In this document: piece by piece, positions 23,902-32,929 of the stretch | How the letters are laid out: each line of letters starts with the position of its first letter | How positions within the stretch are numbered: position 1 is the stretch's first letter | Assembly: GCF_900109265.1 (NCBI RefSeq) | Contig: NZ_FNZM01000004.1 | Location: 124,001-188,000 of the forward strand | Length of the DNA stretch: 64,000 nucleotides | Source of the DNA: Paraburkholderia tropica | Lineage (GTDB): Bacteria; Pseudomonadota; Gammaproteobacteria; Burkholderiales; Burkholderiaceae | Reading direction: 5' to 3' | Notes under the pieces: generated by a model | Told to the model about the DNA's origin: nothing | Seen by the model: the letters and a program-made list of their open reading frames with translations, nothing else | Databases searched by the model: none | Position numbers and translations under genes: made by a program

Positions 23902-25050
23902 GTGAAAAAAATCTCTATCGCCGCCGCGTGCGTTACCGCATTCGCCGCAGCGTCCGCCCACGCTCAAAGCTCGGTTACCCTTTACGGCCTCGTCGATGCC
24001 GGCATCGCCTACACGAACAATGTCGGCGGCAGCGGCCGCGTGGCGCTCGCGAGCGGCAACATCAGCGGCAGCCGCTTCGGCCTCAAGGGCGCCGAAGATC
24101 TCGGCGGCGGTCTGAAGGCGATCTTCCTGCTCGAAAACGGTTTCAGCGTCAACAACGGCCAGCTCGGCCAGAACAGCCGCCTGTTCGGTCGCCAGGCGTA
24201 TGTCGGCCTGAGCAGCAACACGTTCGGTACGCTCACGATGGGTCGCCAGTACGACGACGTCGTCGACTTCGTTGCGCCGCTCTCGGCCACGGCCGGCACG
24301 TTCGGCGACTCGGGCTTCGCGCATCCGTACGACAACGACAATCTCCAGCACAGCGTCCGCTTCAACAACTCGGTCAAGTACACCAGCCTGAACTACGGCG
24401 GCTTCAAGTTCGGCGGCATGTACGCGTTCAGCAACAACACGGACTTCGCCGTCAGCCGCGCATACAGCGCCGCCGCCAGCTACACGTTCGGTTCGTTGAC
24501 GGCCGCCGCGGGCTACCTGCAGACCAACGGTTCGGGCGCGAAGACGGTGTCGGGCACGACCAGCGCGTTCACGAATACCGCCGGCGCGGTCGATCAGGCC
24601 GAAGTCAAGGGCAGCCTGACGTCCGACGTGCAGCGCACCGTGGCCGCCGGCCTGAACTACGGCTTCGGCCCGGCCGTCGTGGGCTTCGTCTACTCGCACA
24701 GCCAGTATCAAGGCACCAGCGCATTCGGCCTGAGCAACGGCTCGGTGCGCTTCGACAACTACGAAGTCAACGGCATGTACAACTTCACGCCCGCCTTCAA
24801 GGCCGGTCTGTCGTATGCGTACACCGACGCGCATCTGAGCGGCGCAACCTCGTATGGCGCCGATCCGAAGTGGAACCAGGTGAACGCGATCGCGCGTTAC
24901 TCGCTGTCCAAGCGCACCGAACTGTACGCCGAAGCGATGTTCCAGCACGCCACGGGCAACAAGAACGTCGCGGTGATGTACAACGCGGGCGGCTCGTCGT
25001 CGACGGGCAATCAGGTCATGGGCGCGGTCGGCATGCTGACGCGCTTCTAA
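23902..25050 (+). CDS. Gram-negative general porin (OmpC/Omp32-like)
   Basis: A 382-residue outer-membrane trimeric porin. The signal peptide begins VKKISIAAACVTAFAAASAH (GTG start at 23902, GGAG seven bases upstream) and ends AHA. The mature protein begins QSSVTLYGLVDAGIAYTNN and ends with a C-terminal Phe (MLTRF), the assembly signal. RFGLKGAEDLGGGLKAIF and GRQAYVGLSS are family blocks shared with the porin at 2210-3373; the two are paralogues, not recent duplicates. An in-frame ATG 90 bases upstream is rejected because it would bury the signal peptide. A strong terminator follows. Confidence 0.93.
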   Translation: MKKISIAAACVTAFAAASAHAQSSVTLYGLVDAGIAYTNNVGGSGRVALASGNISGSRFGLKGAEDLGGGLKAIFLLENGFSVNNGQLGQNSRLFGRQAYVGLSSNTFGTLTMGRQYDDVVDFVAPLSATAGTFGDSGFAHPYDNDNLQHSVRFNNSVKYTSLNYGGFKFGGMYAFSNNTDFAVSRAYSAAASYTFGSLTAAAGYLQTNGSGAKTVSGTTSAFTNTAGAVDQAEVKGSLTSDVQRTVAAGLNYGFGPAVVGFVYSHSQYQGTSAFGLSNGSVRFDNYEVNGMYNFTPAFKAGLSYAYTDAHLSGATSYGADPKWNQVNAIARYSLSKRTELYAEAMFQHATGNKNVAVMYNAGGSSSTGNQVMGAVGMLTRF

Positions 25051-25110
25051 AGCGCGCCGATTCGCGCAATCTGATTCGCGCAAGCCGTTTCGCGCGAATC
25101 GGCGATACGA

Positions 25111-25138
25111 AAAGCCCGTCTCCGGACGGGCTTTTTTT
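25111..25138 (+). terminator. Rho-independent terminator of the porin
   Basis: A perfect 8-bp stem AGCCCGTC / GACGGGCT with a TCCG loop, then T7. It lies 60 bp after the porin stop. Confidence 0.92.
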
Positions 25139-25372
25139 CGTCCTGCGTTTTGCATCCGGTGCAATTAAACCCTTCGAAAGCATCGAGAAAGTTTTGTCGG
25201 CGATTAGAAAGAATTAACTCGCACGGCACGCATCTTTTACGCATTCCGCATTCGATCAATCCCGTTTGCAAAAGAAAAATCATCGCGCGCAAACGTTTTC
25301 ACCCGTTTCACAATTCTTTCTTCTCCTTACCGGAAACTGTGCGCCGATCCATTCACGGGAGTGCAAGCGCAC

Positions 25373-25801
25373 ATGACTCGACGCTCTCTCGCCGTCACGC
25401 CGGCGACCGCGATTTCCGTTGTGCTCGCAACCATGGCGCTCGCTGCCTGCGGGCCGGGCGATAACGCGTCGTCATCGGCGCCGCAGCAGAGTGCGCCGAA
25501 TCTCACCGCGAATGCCGCGAATGCCGCAAATGCCGCGGATACCGCCGCATACGCCAACGCCGGGAATGCAGGCAATGCCACCAACGCTGCCAGCGACACG
25601 CTCGCCGCCGCGCCCGCCGTTTATGCGAGCGATCCCGTGCAAAGCGTGCAAGCGAGTCTCGCGGCGGACAGCGAGCAGATCGCGCCCGTCATGAGCTACG
25701 CGCCCGGCGACGAGCCGCCCCAAACGAACAGCGCCATCAACGCCGACGCCAACTCCAGCACCGGCAACGAATCCCGCAGCACCGTAACGACGAGCCAGTA
25801 A
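25373..25801 (+). CDS. Ala/Asn-rich lipoprotein, unknown function
   Basis: A 142-residue predicted lipoprotein. The signal sequence MTRRSLAVTPATAISVVLAT ends in the lipobox LAAC with Cys at about 26. The mature part is low-complexity: repeats of Asn-Ala-Ala between about 44 and 68 (NLTANAANAANAADTAAYAN) and a Ser/Thr/Asn-rich tail. No known domain. I use the ATG at 25373; a GTG at 25361 is also in frame. It ends 59 bp before the phospholipase C gene on the same strand and has no terminator between, so the two may be co-transcribed. It could be a tether or accessory factor for the secreted phospholipase, or simply a surface spacer. Confidence 0.7.
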   Translation: MTRRSLAVTPATAISVVLATMALAACGPGDNASSSAPQQSAPNLTANAANAANAADTAAYANAGNAGNATNAASDTLAAAPAVYASDPVQSVQASLAADSEQIAPVMSYAPGDEPPQTNSAINADANSSTGNESRSTVTTSQ

Positions 25802-25860
25802 TACACCGTTGTGTGCCTATGCACACTTAATTCCATCCGCAAGCAGAAAGGTGAACAACA

Positions 25861-27999
25861 ATGACGTCAACCAGCCGTCGCCGTTTCCTGCAAACCGTCG
25901 CTTCATCGGGCGCAGCCGCCGCCGCGATGACCGTGCTTCCCGAATCGATCCGTAACGCGCTCGCGATTCCCGCGTTCTCGCGCACGGGTTCGATCCGCGA
26001 CGTCGAGCACATCGTCGTGTTCATGCAGGAGAACCGCTCGTTCGACCACTACTTCGGCCATCTGCGCGGCGTGCGCGGCTATAACGACCGCCTGCCGATT
26101 CCGTTGCCGGGCGGCCTGCCGGTCTGGTATCAGCCGTCGAAGGAAGACGCCACGAAGCCGGTGCTGCCGTTCCACCTCAACACGCAGACCACCAGCGCGC
26201 AATGCGTGGGCGACCTCGATCACTCGTGGTACCCGACGCAATACGCGATCAACAACGGTCGGCACAATCAGTGGCCGCAGTACAAGACCGACATGACGAT
26301 GGGCTATTACATGCGCGCGGACATTCCGTTCCACTACGCGCTGGCCGATGCGTTCACCGTCTGCGACAACTACTTCTGCTCGCTGCCCGGCCCGACGCAC
26401 CCGAACCGTTCCTATCTGATGACCGGCATGGTCGATCCCACCGGCACGATGGGCGGCCCGCTGCTCGACAACAACGATTACGTGGATGGCGACGTGCCGC
26501 CCGCGTATCAACTGCTCTCGTGGACGACCTATCCCGAGCGCCTGCAGGCCGCCGGCGTTTCGTGGCAGATCTATCAGCAAGGCACGAACGGCAGCGATCC
26601 GCTGAACGGCAACTACGGCACCAACATCCTGCAGAACTTCGCGAACTTCATCAACGCGCAGCCGGGCTCGGCGCTCTATCAGCGCGCGCAGACCGCGCGC
26701 ACGATCGCCGATCTCAAGCAGGACGTGCTGGCGAACAAGTTGCCGCAAGTGTCGTGGCTGCTGCCGCCCGCCGCGTTCTCGGAGCATCCGAAATACACGC
26801 CCGCCTACGGCGCGGAATACACCTCGCAGATTCTCGACGCGCTGACCTCGAATCCCGAAGTGTGGAGCAAGACCGTCCTCTTTATCATGTACGACGAGAA
26901 CGACGGCTTCTTCGATCACGTCGTGCCGCCGCAGCCGCCCACGACGTCGTCGCAGGGCAAATCGACGGTCAGCGTCGAAGGCGAAATCCATAACGTCGTC
27001 AATCCGGCGCGCGGCGGCTCGTACACCGCCGACGGCCTGCCCTACGGCCTCGGACCGCGCGTGCCGATGACCATCGTCTCGCCGTGGAGCAAGGGCGGCT
27101 TCGTCTGCTCGCAGGTGTTCGATCACACTTCGGTCATTCGCTTCATCGAAGAACGCTTTGGCGTGCAGGAGCCGAACATCACGGCATGGCGTCGCGCTGT
27201 TTGCGGCGACCTCACCACGGCGTTCGATTTCCGCACGCCCGATGCATCGATGCCCGCGCTGCCCGACACCAGCAATTACATGTCGATGGCCGACAACCAG
27301 TGCTCGGCCAACGCCGCGCCCACGGTGCCCGCCACGCCCGGCCCGATCGATGCGCAGGAACCCGGCGTGCGTTACGCGCGCGCGCTGCCCTACGAGTTGC
27401 ACGTGAACGCACACGTCGACCCGACGAAGAACGCGCTCTCGATCACGTTCGCGAACAAGGGCCGCCAGGGCGCGCACTTCTATGTGTACGGCACGAACCG
27501 CACGGACGGTCCGTGGCGCTACACGGTGGAAGCGGGCAAGTCGATCGACGACACCTGGGATCTGGGCTCGACCGACGGCGTCTACGGGTTCGAAGTTCAC
27601 GGTCCGAACGGCTTCGTGCGCCGCTTCTCGGGCACGGTCGCGGCCACGCAGACGTCGCAACAGGGCAAGCACGGCGGCACGCCGCAACCCGAAGTCACGG
27701 CGCAATACGACGTGGCCAACGGCAACCTGTTCCTCAAGTTCACGAACACGGGCGGCGGCCTCGCGCGCCTCACGGTCACCGACAACGCCTACGGCGCGCG
27801 CGAGCGCCTGATCGTGGTCCCCGCGGGCGCGCGCATCGAAGAACCGTGGGTGCTGGCGTCGAGCCATCACTGGTACGACCTCACGGTCACGAATCGCGAC
27901 GACACCAGCTTCGCGCGCCGCTACGCCGGTCACGTCGAAACCGGCAAGCCGAGCATCAGCGACCCGGCCGCCGTCGCGCCGATCACGCAGATCAGCTAA
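25861..27999 (+). CDS. Tat-exported phosphocholine-type phospholipase C
   Basis: A 712-residue enzyme that hydrolyses phosphatidylcholine-type lipids to diacylglycerol and a phosphate ester. The twin-arginine signal SRRRFLQTVASSGAAAAA (5-22) means folded export. The catalytic phosphoesterase domain starts at HIVVFMQENRSFDHYFGHLR (about 50-69, nucleophile region), then PGPTHPNRSYLMTG and LFIMYDENDGFFDHVVPP (metal ligands). A Glu/Asp metal-site block and two C-terminal repeat domains of the PLC type (about 500-590 and 600-690) complete the usual 700-residue layout of non-haemolytic PLC (PlcN type) in Pseudomonas and Burkholderia. The ribosome site AAAGGTGA precedes the ATG. A lipoprotein gene lies just upstream. 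It likely scavenges phosphate or choline. Confidence 0.93.
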   Translation: MTSTSRRRFLQTVASSGAAAAAMTVLPESIRNALAIPAFSRTGSIRDVEHIVVFMQENRSFDHYFGHLRGVRGYNDRLPIPLPGGLPVWYQPSKEDATKPVLPFHLNTQTTSAQCVGDLDHSWYPTQYAINNGRHNQWPQYKTDMTMGYYMRADIPFHYALADAFTVCDNYFCSLPGPTHPNRSYLMTGMVDPTGTMGGPLLDNNDYVDGDVPPAYQLLSWTTYPERLQAAGVSWQIYQQGTNGSDPLNGNYGTNILQNFANFINAQPGSALYQRAQTARTIADLKQDVLANKLPQVSWLLPPAAFSEHPKYTPAYGAEYTSQILDALTSNPEVWSKTVLFIMYDENDGFFDHVVPPQPPTTSSQGKSTVSVEGEIHNVVNPARGGSYTADGLPYGLGPRVPMTIVSPWSKGGFVCSQVFDHTSVIRFIEERFGVQEPNITAWRRAVCGDLTTAFDFRTPDASMPALPDTSNYMSMADNQCSANAAPTVPATPGPIDAQEPGVRYARALPYELHVNAHVDPTKNALSITFANKGRQGAHFYVYGTNRTDGPWRYTVEAGKSIDDTWDLGSTDGVYGFEVHGPNGFVRRFSGTVAATQTSQQGKHGGTPQPEVTAQYDVANGNLFLKFTNTGGGLARLTVTDNAYGARERLIVVPAGARIEEPWVLASSHHWYDLTVTNRDDTSFARRYAGHVETGKPSISDPAAVAPITQIS

Positions 28000-28058
28000 A
28001 CCCCGCCTCGCAGCGGGCCTTCACCCGCCCGCTTCTCTTCTCTGCCCCGCTCTCCTCG

Positions 28059-28080
28059 CACGGCGCCTTCGGGCGCCGTG
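28059..28080 (+). terminator. UUCG-loop terminator after phospholipase C
   Basis: A perfect 9-bp stem CACGGCGCC / GGCGCCGTG closed by a C(UUCG)G tetraloop, followed by TGCTTTGG. Stable hairpin, weak U-tract. Confidence 0.6.
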
Positions 28081-28210
28081 TGCTTTGGTGCGTCCGCGCC
28101 GCCATCGATCCCGCATTGCGCGCCGCCGTCATGTGCACAAAAGCGCAGCCCAGGCAAGCCGCTCCCGCCCAATTCAACACCTTTCAGACACCTTTATGCA
28201 TTTTGTTGTA

Positions 28211-28230
28211 GATGCGAATCATTTCCATTA
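28211..28230 (+). promoter_or_regulatory. Fur-box-like site upstream of TonB receptor
   Basis: GATGCGAATCATTTCCATTA resembles the Burkholderiaceae Fur box (TGCGAATGATTCTCATT type). It lies about 105 bp before the receptor ATG, where a promoter would be, which predicts repression by Fe-Fur. Confidence 0.55.
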
Positions 28231-28334
28231 CGATCTGGCCGATTCTTTCACTGCACTTTCATCGCACTTGCATGCGATGACACGCGTACACCGTCCAACC
28301 GGGGGCGCCCGGTCATCCGACTCATCAGAATAAT

Positions 28335-30584
28335 ATGAAGAATACTGCTGCCGCGCGCCGATCCGGCCCTGCCTTCGCGTCCCGCCCCGTCATGGGCGCC
28401 CGCACTTCGCTGAGCGCCGCGCTGCTCGTCAGCGCGGGCGTGACGCTCTCCACGCTGTCGACGGCCGGCTGGGCCCAGGCGATCGCGCAAACGGAGACCA
28501 AACCGGCAACCCAAAGCGATAACACCGGCGACGCGGCAACTAGCGCCGCCGCCGACGGCAAGGCGCTGCCCACCGTCAAGGTGAACGCCGCGCGCGACAG
28601 CGAAACGGCCTCGCCCAAGCGCGTGACGGCCGGCGCGCTCGGCAATCGCCGCCAGGTGGACACGCCGTTCTCGACCGATGTGGTGACGACGGAACGCGGC
28701 AAGGATCTGCTCGCCAACACGGCCAACGATCTCTTCAAATACGATCCGGCGGTGACGATCGTCGGCGACAACGCGACCGGCGAGAACTCCGCCTTCGCGA
28801 TTCGCGGCCTCGCGGTCGACATGCTCAACGGCGTGAAAGTCGACGGCCAGAATTTCCCTTCCTGGGACACCGAACTATCGCTCGAACAGTTCGAGCAGGT
28901 GGAAGTGCTCAAGGGTCTCTCCGGCTTCATGTACGGCTTCAGCACGCCCGGCGGCATCGTCAATTACGTGCTCAAGCGCCCCACCGACGACCCGTACCGC
29001 AGCTTCTCGATCGGCTATCAATCGGCGGGCGTGTTCAGCGAAAAGATCGATCTGGGCGGGCGTTTCGGCAACGACAAGCGCTTCGGTTATCGCCTGAATC
29101 TCGTCAACGAAGACGGCAACACCGCCGAAGCGAACGGCCACGTGCGCCGCCAGGTGGCGTCGCTCGCGCTCGACTTGCGCATCACGCCCGATCTCACCTG
29201 GACCGCCGACGCGTTCTACCAGAAGCGCAAGACCAACGGCACGCTGTTCGGCATCTACGTGGGCGGCGGCCTCGGCATTCCCGACGCGGGCAAGGTCACG
29301 CGCGATCTCACACAGCCGCAGAACTTCTACGAGACCGAGATCGCTTCGTTCGGCACGGGCCTCGACTATCGCATTTCCGACACGTGGCGCGCGAGCCTGA
29401 AATACCGCTTCGCGAAGGAAAACCGCACCAACTCGGACAGCCTGCTCTACGTCTACAACGCGGCGGGCGATTATCAGAACACGCTGTATGCGGCGTTGAC
29501 GCGCTATTTCTATCAGAACGTCGACGCGATGGTGCAAGGCAAGTTCAACACGGGACCGTTCAAGCACGACGTGGTGATCGGCGCGAGCTACCAGACCCAG
29601 CAAAGCGAATACGACGACAGCGAAGGCTGGAACGACGGCTATAGCCTCGGCACCGGCAATCTGTACCAGAGCACGCTGCTCACGAACGACGCGGTGCATA
29701 TCGGCGAAAATCTGTTCCGCCACGAACGCACCACGCAGACCGCGCTCTACGCGAGCGACACGGTGCAGATCACGCCGCGTCTTTCGGCGCTGCTCGGCCT
29801 GCGTTATACGCAGTTCCGCGACCGCGTCTATAACGTCGATCAGTCGGTGCAGGCCGATTACAGCGCGAATCCCGTCACGCCCACCGGCGCGCTGATGTTC
29901 AAGCTCGATCCCGACACCACGGTCTACGCGAGCTACGTGGAAGCGCTGCAGCAAGGCGGCGCGTCGAGCAACACGAACGTGAACTATCCGCAGACCTTCG
30001 GGCCGCTCAAGAGCAAGCAATACGAAGTGGGCCTCAAGGCCGATCATCGCAACTGGGGCGCGAATCTCGCGCTGTTCCGCATCGATCAGGGTTACGAGTA
30101 CACCAACTCGGCGAACGTGTTTACGCAGAGCGGCACGAAGCGTTATCAGGGCATCGATGCGAGCGGCTGGCTGCAGCTCGCCGCCGACTGGCGTCTGATG
30201 GGCGGCGTGATGTGGCTGAACGCGAAGGCCGTCGATGTCGACGATGCAAGCGTGGACGGCAAGCGCATCTACGGCGCGCCGCGCTTCACGGTCACGGGCC
30301 GCGTGGAATACAACCCGTCGTATCTGCGCGCGCTGACGGTCGCGTTCGGCGGCAAGTATGTCGGCAACATGGCGGTCGATGCGGCCAACACGCAGTTCGT
30401 GCCGGCGTACACCACGTGGGACCTGAGCGCGAAATACGCAACCCAGGTCGCGGGCAAGGACGTGACGCTGCGCGCGGGCGTGAACAATCTGTTCAACCGC
30501 CGCTACTGGACCGCCGCGTGGGGCTATTACGTGATGCCGTCGGCCACACGCACCTTCGTTGCGAACGCCACGCTCGAATTCTGA
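28335..30584 (+). CDS. TonB-dependent siderophore receptor
   Basis: A 749-residue outer-membrane receptor that takes up a ferric siderophore with energy from TonB. It has an N-terminal export signal (about 1-48, ending GWAQA), a linker with the TonB-box region KALPTVKVNA (about 76-85), a plug domain (about 100-215: TPFSTDVVTTERGKDLLANT, AFAIRGLAVDMLNGVKVDGQ, GFMYGFSTPGGIVNYVLKRP) and a 22-strand barrel ending NATLEF. A Fur-like box stands upstream. No siderophore biosynthesis genes lie nearby, so it probably serves a xenosiderophore or a distant locus. The ATG at 28335 has no strong ribosome site; a second ATG at codon 20 is a possible alternative. Confidence 0.92.
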   Translation: MKNTAAARRSGPAFASRPVMGARTSLSAALLVSAGVTLSTLSTAGWAQAIAQTETKPATQSDNTGDAATSAAADGKALPTVKVNAARDSETASPKRVTAGALGNRRQVDTPFSTDVVTTERGKDLLANTANDLFKYDPAVTIVGDNATGENSAFAIRGLAVDMLNGVKVDGQNFPSWDTELSLEQFEQVEVLKGLSGFMYGFSTPGGIVNYVLKRPTDDPYRSFSIGYQSAGVFSEKIDLGGRFGNDKRFGYRLNLVNEDGNTAEANGHVRRQVASLALDLRITPDLTWTADAFYQKRKTNGTLFGIYVGGGLGIPDAGKVTRDLTQPQNFYETEIASFGTGLDYRISDTWRASLKYRFAKENRTNSDSLLYVYNAAGDYQNTLYAALTRYFYQNVDAMVQGKFNTGPFKHDVVIGASYQTQQSEYDDSEGWNDGYSLGTGNLYQSTLLTNDAVHIGENLFRHERTTQTALYASDTVQITPRLSALLGLRYTQFRDRVYNVDQSVQADYSANPVTPTGALMFKLDPDTTVYASYVEALQQGGASSNTNVNYPQTFGPLKSKQYEVGLKADHRNWGANLALFRIDQGYEYTNSANVFTQSGTKRYQGIDASGWLQLAADWRLMGGVMWLNAKAVDVDDASVDGKRIYGAPRFTVTGRVEYNPSYLRALTVAFGGKYVGNMAVDAANTQFVPAYTTWDLSAKYATQVAGKDVTLRAGVNNLFNRRYWTAAWGYYVMPSATRTFVANATLEF

Positions 30585-30651
30585 TGCGGGACGTATAAAC
30601 GCGCGCCGGCGCAATGCGCTTCAGCCCCTGAAACACGGGGCTATCCACAAG

Positions 30652-30684
30652 GCCCTTCGCATTTGCCGAAGGGCTTTGTGCTTT
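30652..30684 (+). terminator. terminator after TonB receptor
   Basis: An 8-bp stem GCCCTTCG / CGAAGGGC with a 7-base loop and a T-rich tail (TTTGTGCTTTT). A smaller hairpin AGCCCC / GGGGCT lies just before at 30623-30642. Confidence 0.75.
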
Positions 30685-30831
30685 TGTGCCACATGAAGGC
30701 ACTCCGGAGGCCGCCTGCAAGCCTCGCGAAGCGGTGGCACAATGAGCGGTCCCGCGGCCCACGCGACGCGCGTTGCCGAGCGCGTCGCCGGCTCCTCTCA
30801 CCGTTGCATCGTTGCAAAGGATCGCCCCATC

Positions 30832-32274
30832 ATGAGTTCCAGCGTGAAGCCCTATCCGGATACCCAGATCTACGTCGACGGCGCGTGGCGCGCCGGCGCA
30901 AAGACGATCGCCGTGATCGACCCGGCCACCGAAGCGGAAATCGGCCGCCTGAGCCTCGCGAGCGAGCAGGACCTTTCGGACGCAGCCGACGCCTCGGCGC
31001 GCGCGTTCAACGCATGGCGCAAGGTCTCGCCGCTCGAGCGCAGCAAGCTCATGCGCCGTGCCGCCGACCTGCTGCGCGAACGCGCAGGCGACATCGCCGC
31101 GATCATGACGCGCGAGCAAGGCAAGCCGCTCGGCGAAGCCAAGGCTGAAACGCTCGCGGGCGCCGACGTGATCGACTGGTTCGCCGAAGAAGGCCGCCGC
31201 ACTTATGGCCGCGTGGTGCCCTCGCGCACCGACGCCGTCCGCCAGATCGTCACGCGCGAACCGGTTGGCCCGGTCGCCTGCTTCACGCCCTGGAATTTCC
31301 CGCTCAATCAAGCCGTGCGCAAGGTTTCGGCCGCGCTCGCTTCGGGTTGTACCGTCGTGCTCAAGGGACCGGAAGAAACGCCGGCCAGCTGCGCGGCGCT
31401 CGTGCAGGTGTTCATCGACGCGGGTCTGCCGCAAGGCGCGCTGAATCTGGTCTTCGGCGTGCCCTCGGAGGTGTCGTCGTATCTGATCGCGCATCCGGCG
31501 ATCCGCAAGATCTCGTTCACGGGCTCGACGCCGGTCGGCAAGCTGCTGGCCTCGAAGGCCGGCGAGCACATGAAGCGCGCGACGATGGAACTCGGCGGCC
31601 ACGCCCCCGCCATCGTGTTCGCCGACGCCGACGTGCCGCGCGCCGCCAAGCTGCTCGCGGGCGCGAAGATCCGCAACGCGGGTCAGGTCTGCATTTCGCC
31701 CACGCGCTTCATGGTGGAAGACGCCGCATACGATGAGTTCGTCGAGCACTTCGTGGCCGCCATCAAGACCGTGAAGGTCGGCAACGGCCTGCAGGAAGGC
31801 GTGCAAATGGGCCCGCTCGCCAACGACCGCCGCCTCGCCGCCATGGAGCGACTCGTGGCCGACGCGCGCGAACACGGCGCGAAGGTGCTCACGGGCGGCG
31901 AACGCGTGGGCCGCGAAGGCTACTTCTTCGCGCCGACCGTGCTGACCGACGTGCCGCTCTCCGCGCGCATCATGAACGAAGAGCCGTTCGGCCCGCTCGC
32001 GCCGATCACGCGCTTCTCGCGTTACGAAGACGCGATCGCCGAAGCGAATCGTCTGCCGTACGGTCTCGCCGCGTATGCCTACACGCGTTCGAGCGCGACC
32101 TCGGCGGCGCTCTCCGAAGACGTGGAAACCGGCATGCTGTCGATCAATCACCACGGCCTCGCGCTGCCCGAAGTGCCGTTCGGCGGCGTGAAGGATTCGG
32201 GCTACGGTTCGGAAGGCGGTACGGAAGCGATGGAAGCGTATCTGGTCACGAAGTTCGTCACCGAACATCGTTGA
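30832..32274 (+). CDS. NAD(P)-dependent aldehyde dehydrogenase (succinate-semialdehyde type)
   Basis: A 480-residue enzyme oxidising an aldehyde to its acid. Catalytic C287 (NAGQVCISP) and general-base E254 (MELGGHAP) are present, with the cofactor region [10 protein letters not shown] (about 151-160) and [12 protein letters not shown]. Sequence feel and length are of the GabD/AldA-like group that often acts on succinate semialdehyde, glutarate semialdehyde or related acids. The ATG at 30832 follows AAAGGA; 30 upstream in-frame codons are rejected. It stands alone after the TonB receptor terminator and is closed by its own terminator. No transaminase gene is near, so the substrate is open. 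Confidence 0.88.
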   Translation: MSSSVKPYPDTQIYVDGAWRAGAKTIAVIDPATEAEIGRLSLASEQDLSDAADASARAFNAWRKVSPLERSKLMRRAADLLRERAGDIAAIMTREQGKPLGEAKAETLAGADVIDWFAEEGRRTYGRVVPSRTDAVRQIVTREPVGPVACFTPWNFPLNQAVRKVSAALASGCTVVLKGPEETPASCAALVQVFIDAGLPQGALNLVFGVPSEVSSYLIAHPAIRKISFTGSTPVGKLLASKAGEHMKRATMELGGHAPAIVFADADVPRAAKLLAGAKIRNAGQVCISPTRFMVEDAAYDEFVEHFVAAIKTVKVGNGLQEGVQMGPLANDRRLAAMERLVADAREHGAKVLTGGERVGREGYFFAPTVLTDVPLSARIMNEEPFGPLAPITRFSRYEDAIAEANRLPYGLAAYAYTRSSATSAALSEDVETGMLSINHHGLALPEVPFGGVKDSGYGSEGGTEAMEAYLVTKFVTEHR

Positions 32275-32282
32275 TCGAGCGA

Positions 32283-32319
32283 AACGCCGCGGCGCTGTCA
32301 ATGCGCCGCGGCGTTTTTT
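32283..32319. terminator. strong terminator between aldehyde dehydrogenase and GFA gene
   Basis: A 13-bp perfect stem (AACGCCGCGGCGC / GCGCCGCGGCGTT) with a 7-base loop and T6. It serves the plus strand; the minus-strand GFA gene converges on it. Confidence 0.92.
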
Positions 32320-32332
32320 ATCGGCTGGTTAT

Positions 32333-32737
32333 TCAGGATTCCGTAGAACTTCGCGGATGGCGCGGAAGGCCGTCCGCCAGCTTCACCCACGCAAGCTGCT
32401 GCGACACCCACGAGTGCCGCTCGGGCGGCGCGGCATCGGGCTGATCGAGCGTGCCGGTCGCTACGTCGATCTCGTCTGCGAAGGCGGCGCTGTGGTAGGT
32501 GATCGGCGTGCCGCAGTCGGCGCAAAAGCCGCGCTCGACGTTGGGGCTCGACGCGTAGCGCTTCAGATTGCCCGCCGTCACGCGAAACGCCGTGCGCGCC
32601 ACGCTCAGCCACGCCACGAAGGGCGCGCCCGAAGCACGGCGGCAATCCACGCAATGGCACGCCGTGTTGCCGATCGCCTCGCCCGCGATCTCGTAGCGGA
32701 TCTTCCCGCATAGACACCCGCCCGTCAGCTTCAGCAT
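32333..32737 (-). CDS. GFA/CENP-V-domain zinc protein
   Basis: A 134-residue protein of the glutathione-dependent formaldehyde-activating (GFA) family. Zinc ligands are arranged as expected: GGCLCG (C8, C10), ACHCVDCRR (C27, C29, C32) and GFCADCGTP. Most family members do not act on formaldehyde and their substrates are unknown. AGGAG precedes the ATG at 32737, which removes a Cys/Phe-rich upstream extension. It is divergent from the catalase-like gene (192 bp between) and may share regulation with it. Confidence 0.9.
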   Translation of the reverse strand: MLKLTGGCLCGKIRYEIAGEAIGNTACHCVDCRRASGAPFVAWLSVARTAFRVTAGNLKRYASSPNVERGFCADCGTPITYHSAAFADEIDVATGTLDQPDAAPPERHSWVSQQLAWVKLADGLPRHPRSSTES

Positions 32738-32929
32738 CGTTCGCTCCTGTTGGTTTCGTTCGCCTGACACCGGCGCCGCTCGATCGCCGCAAAAAAACCC
32801 GCAAAAAAACTTCTGCATCGGGTGGAATAGACCGCGTGCCCGCCGTGTTGACGCCAGTAACAGCCCTTATTGGCCATCGACAGGACCGATCATGCCTCAT
32901 CGTACCTCCACGCGGCGCAGGAGCGCGCC

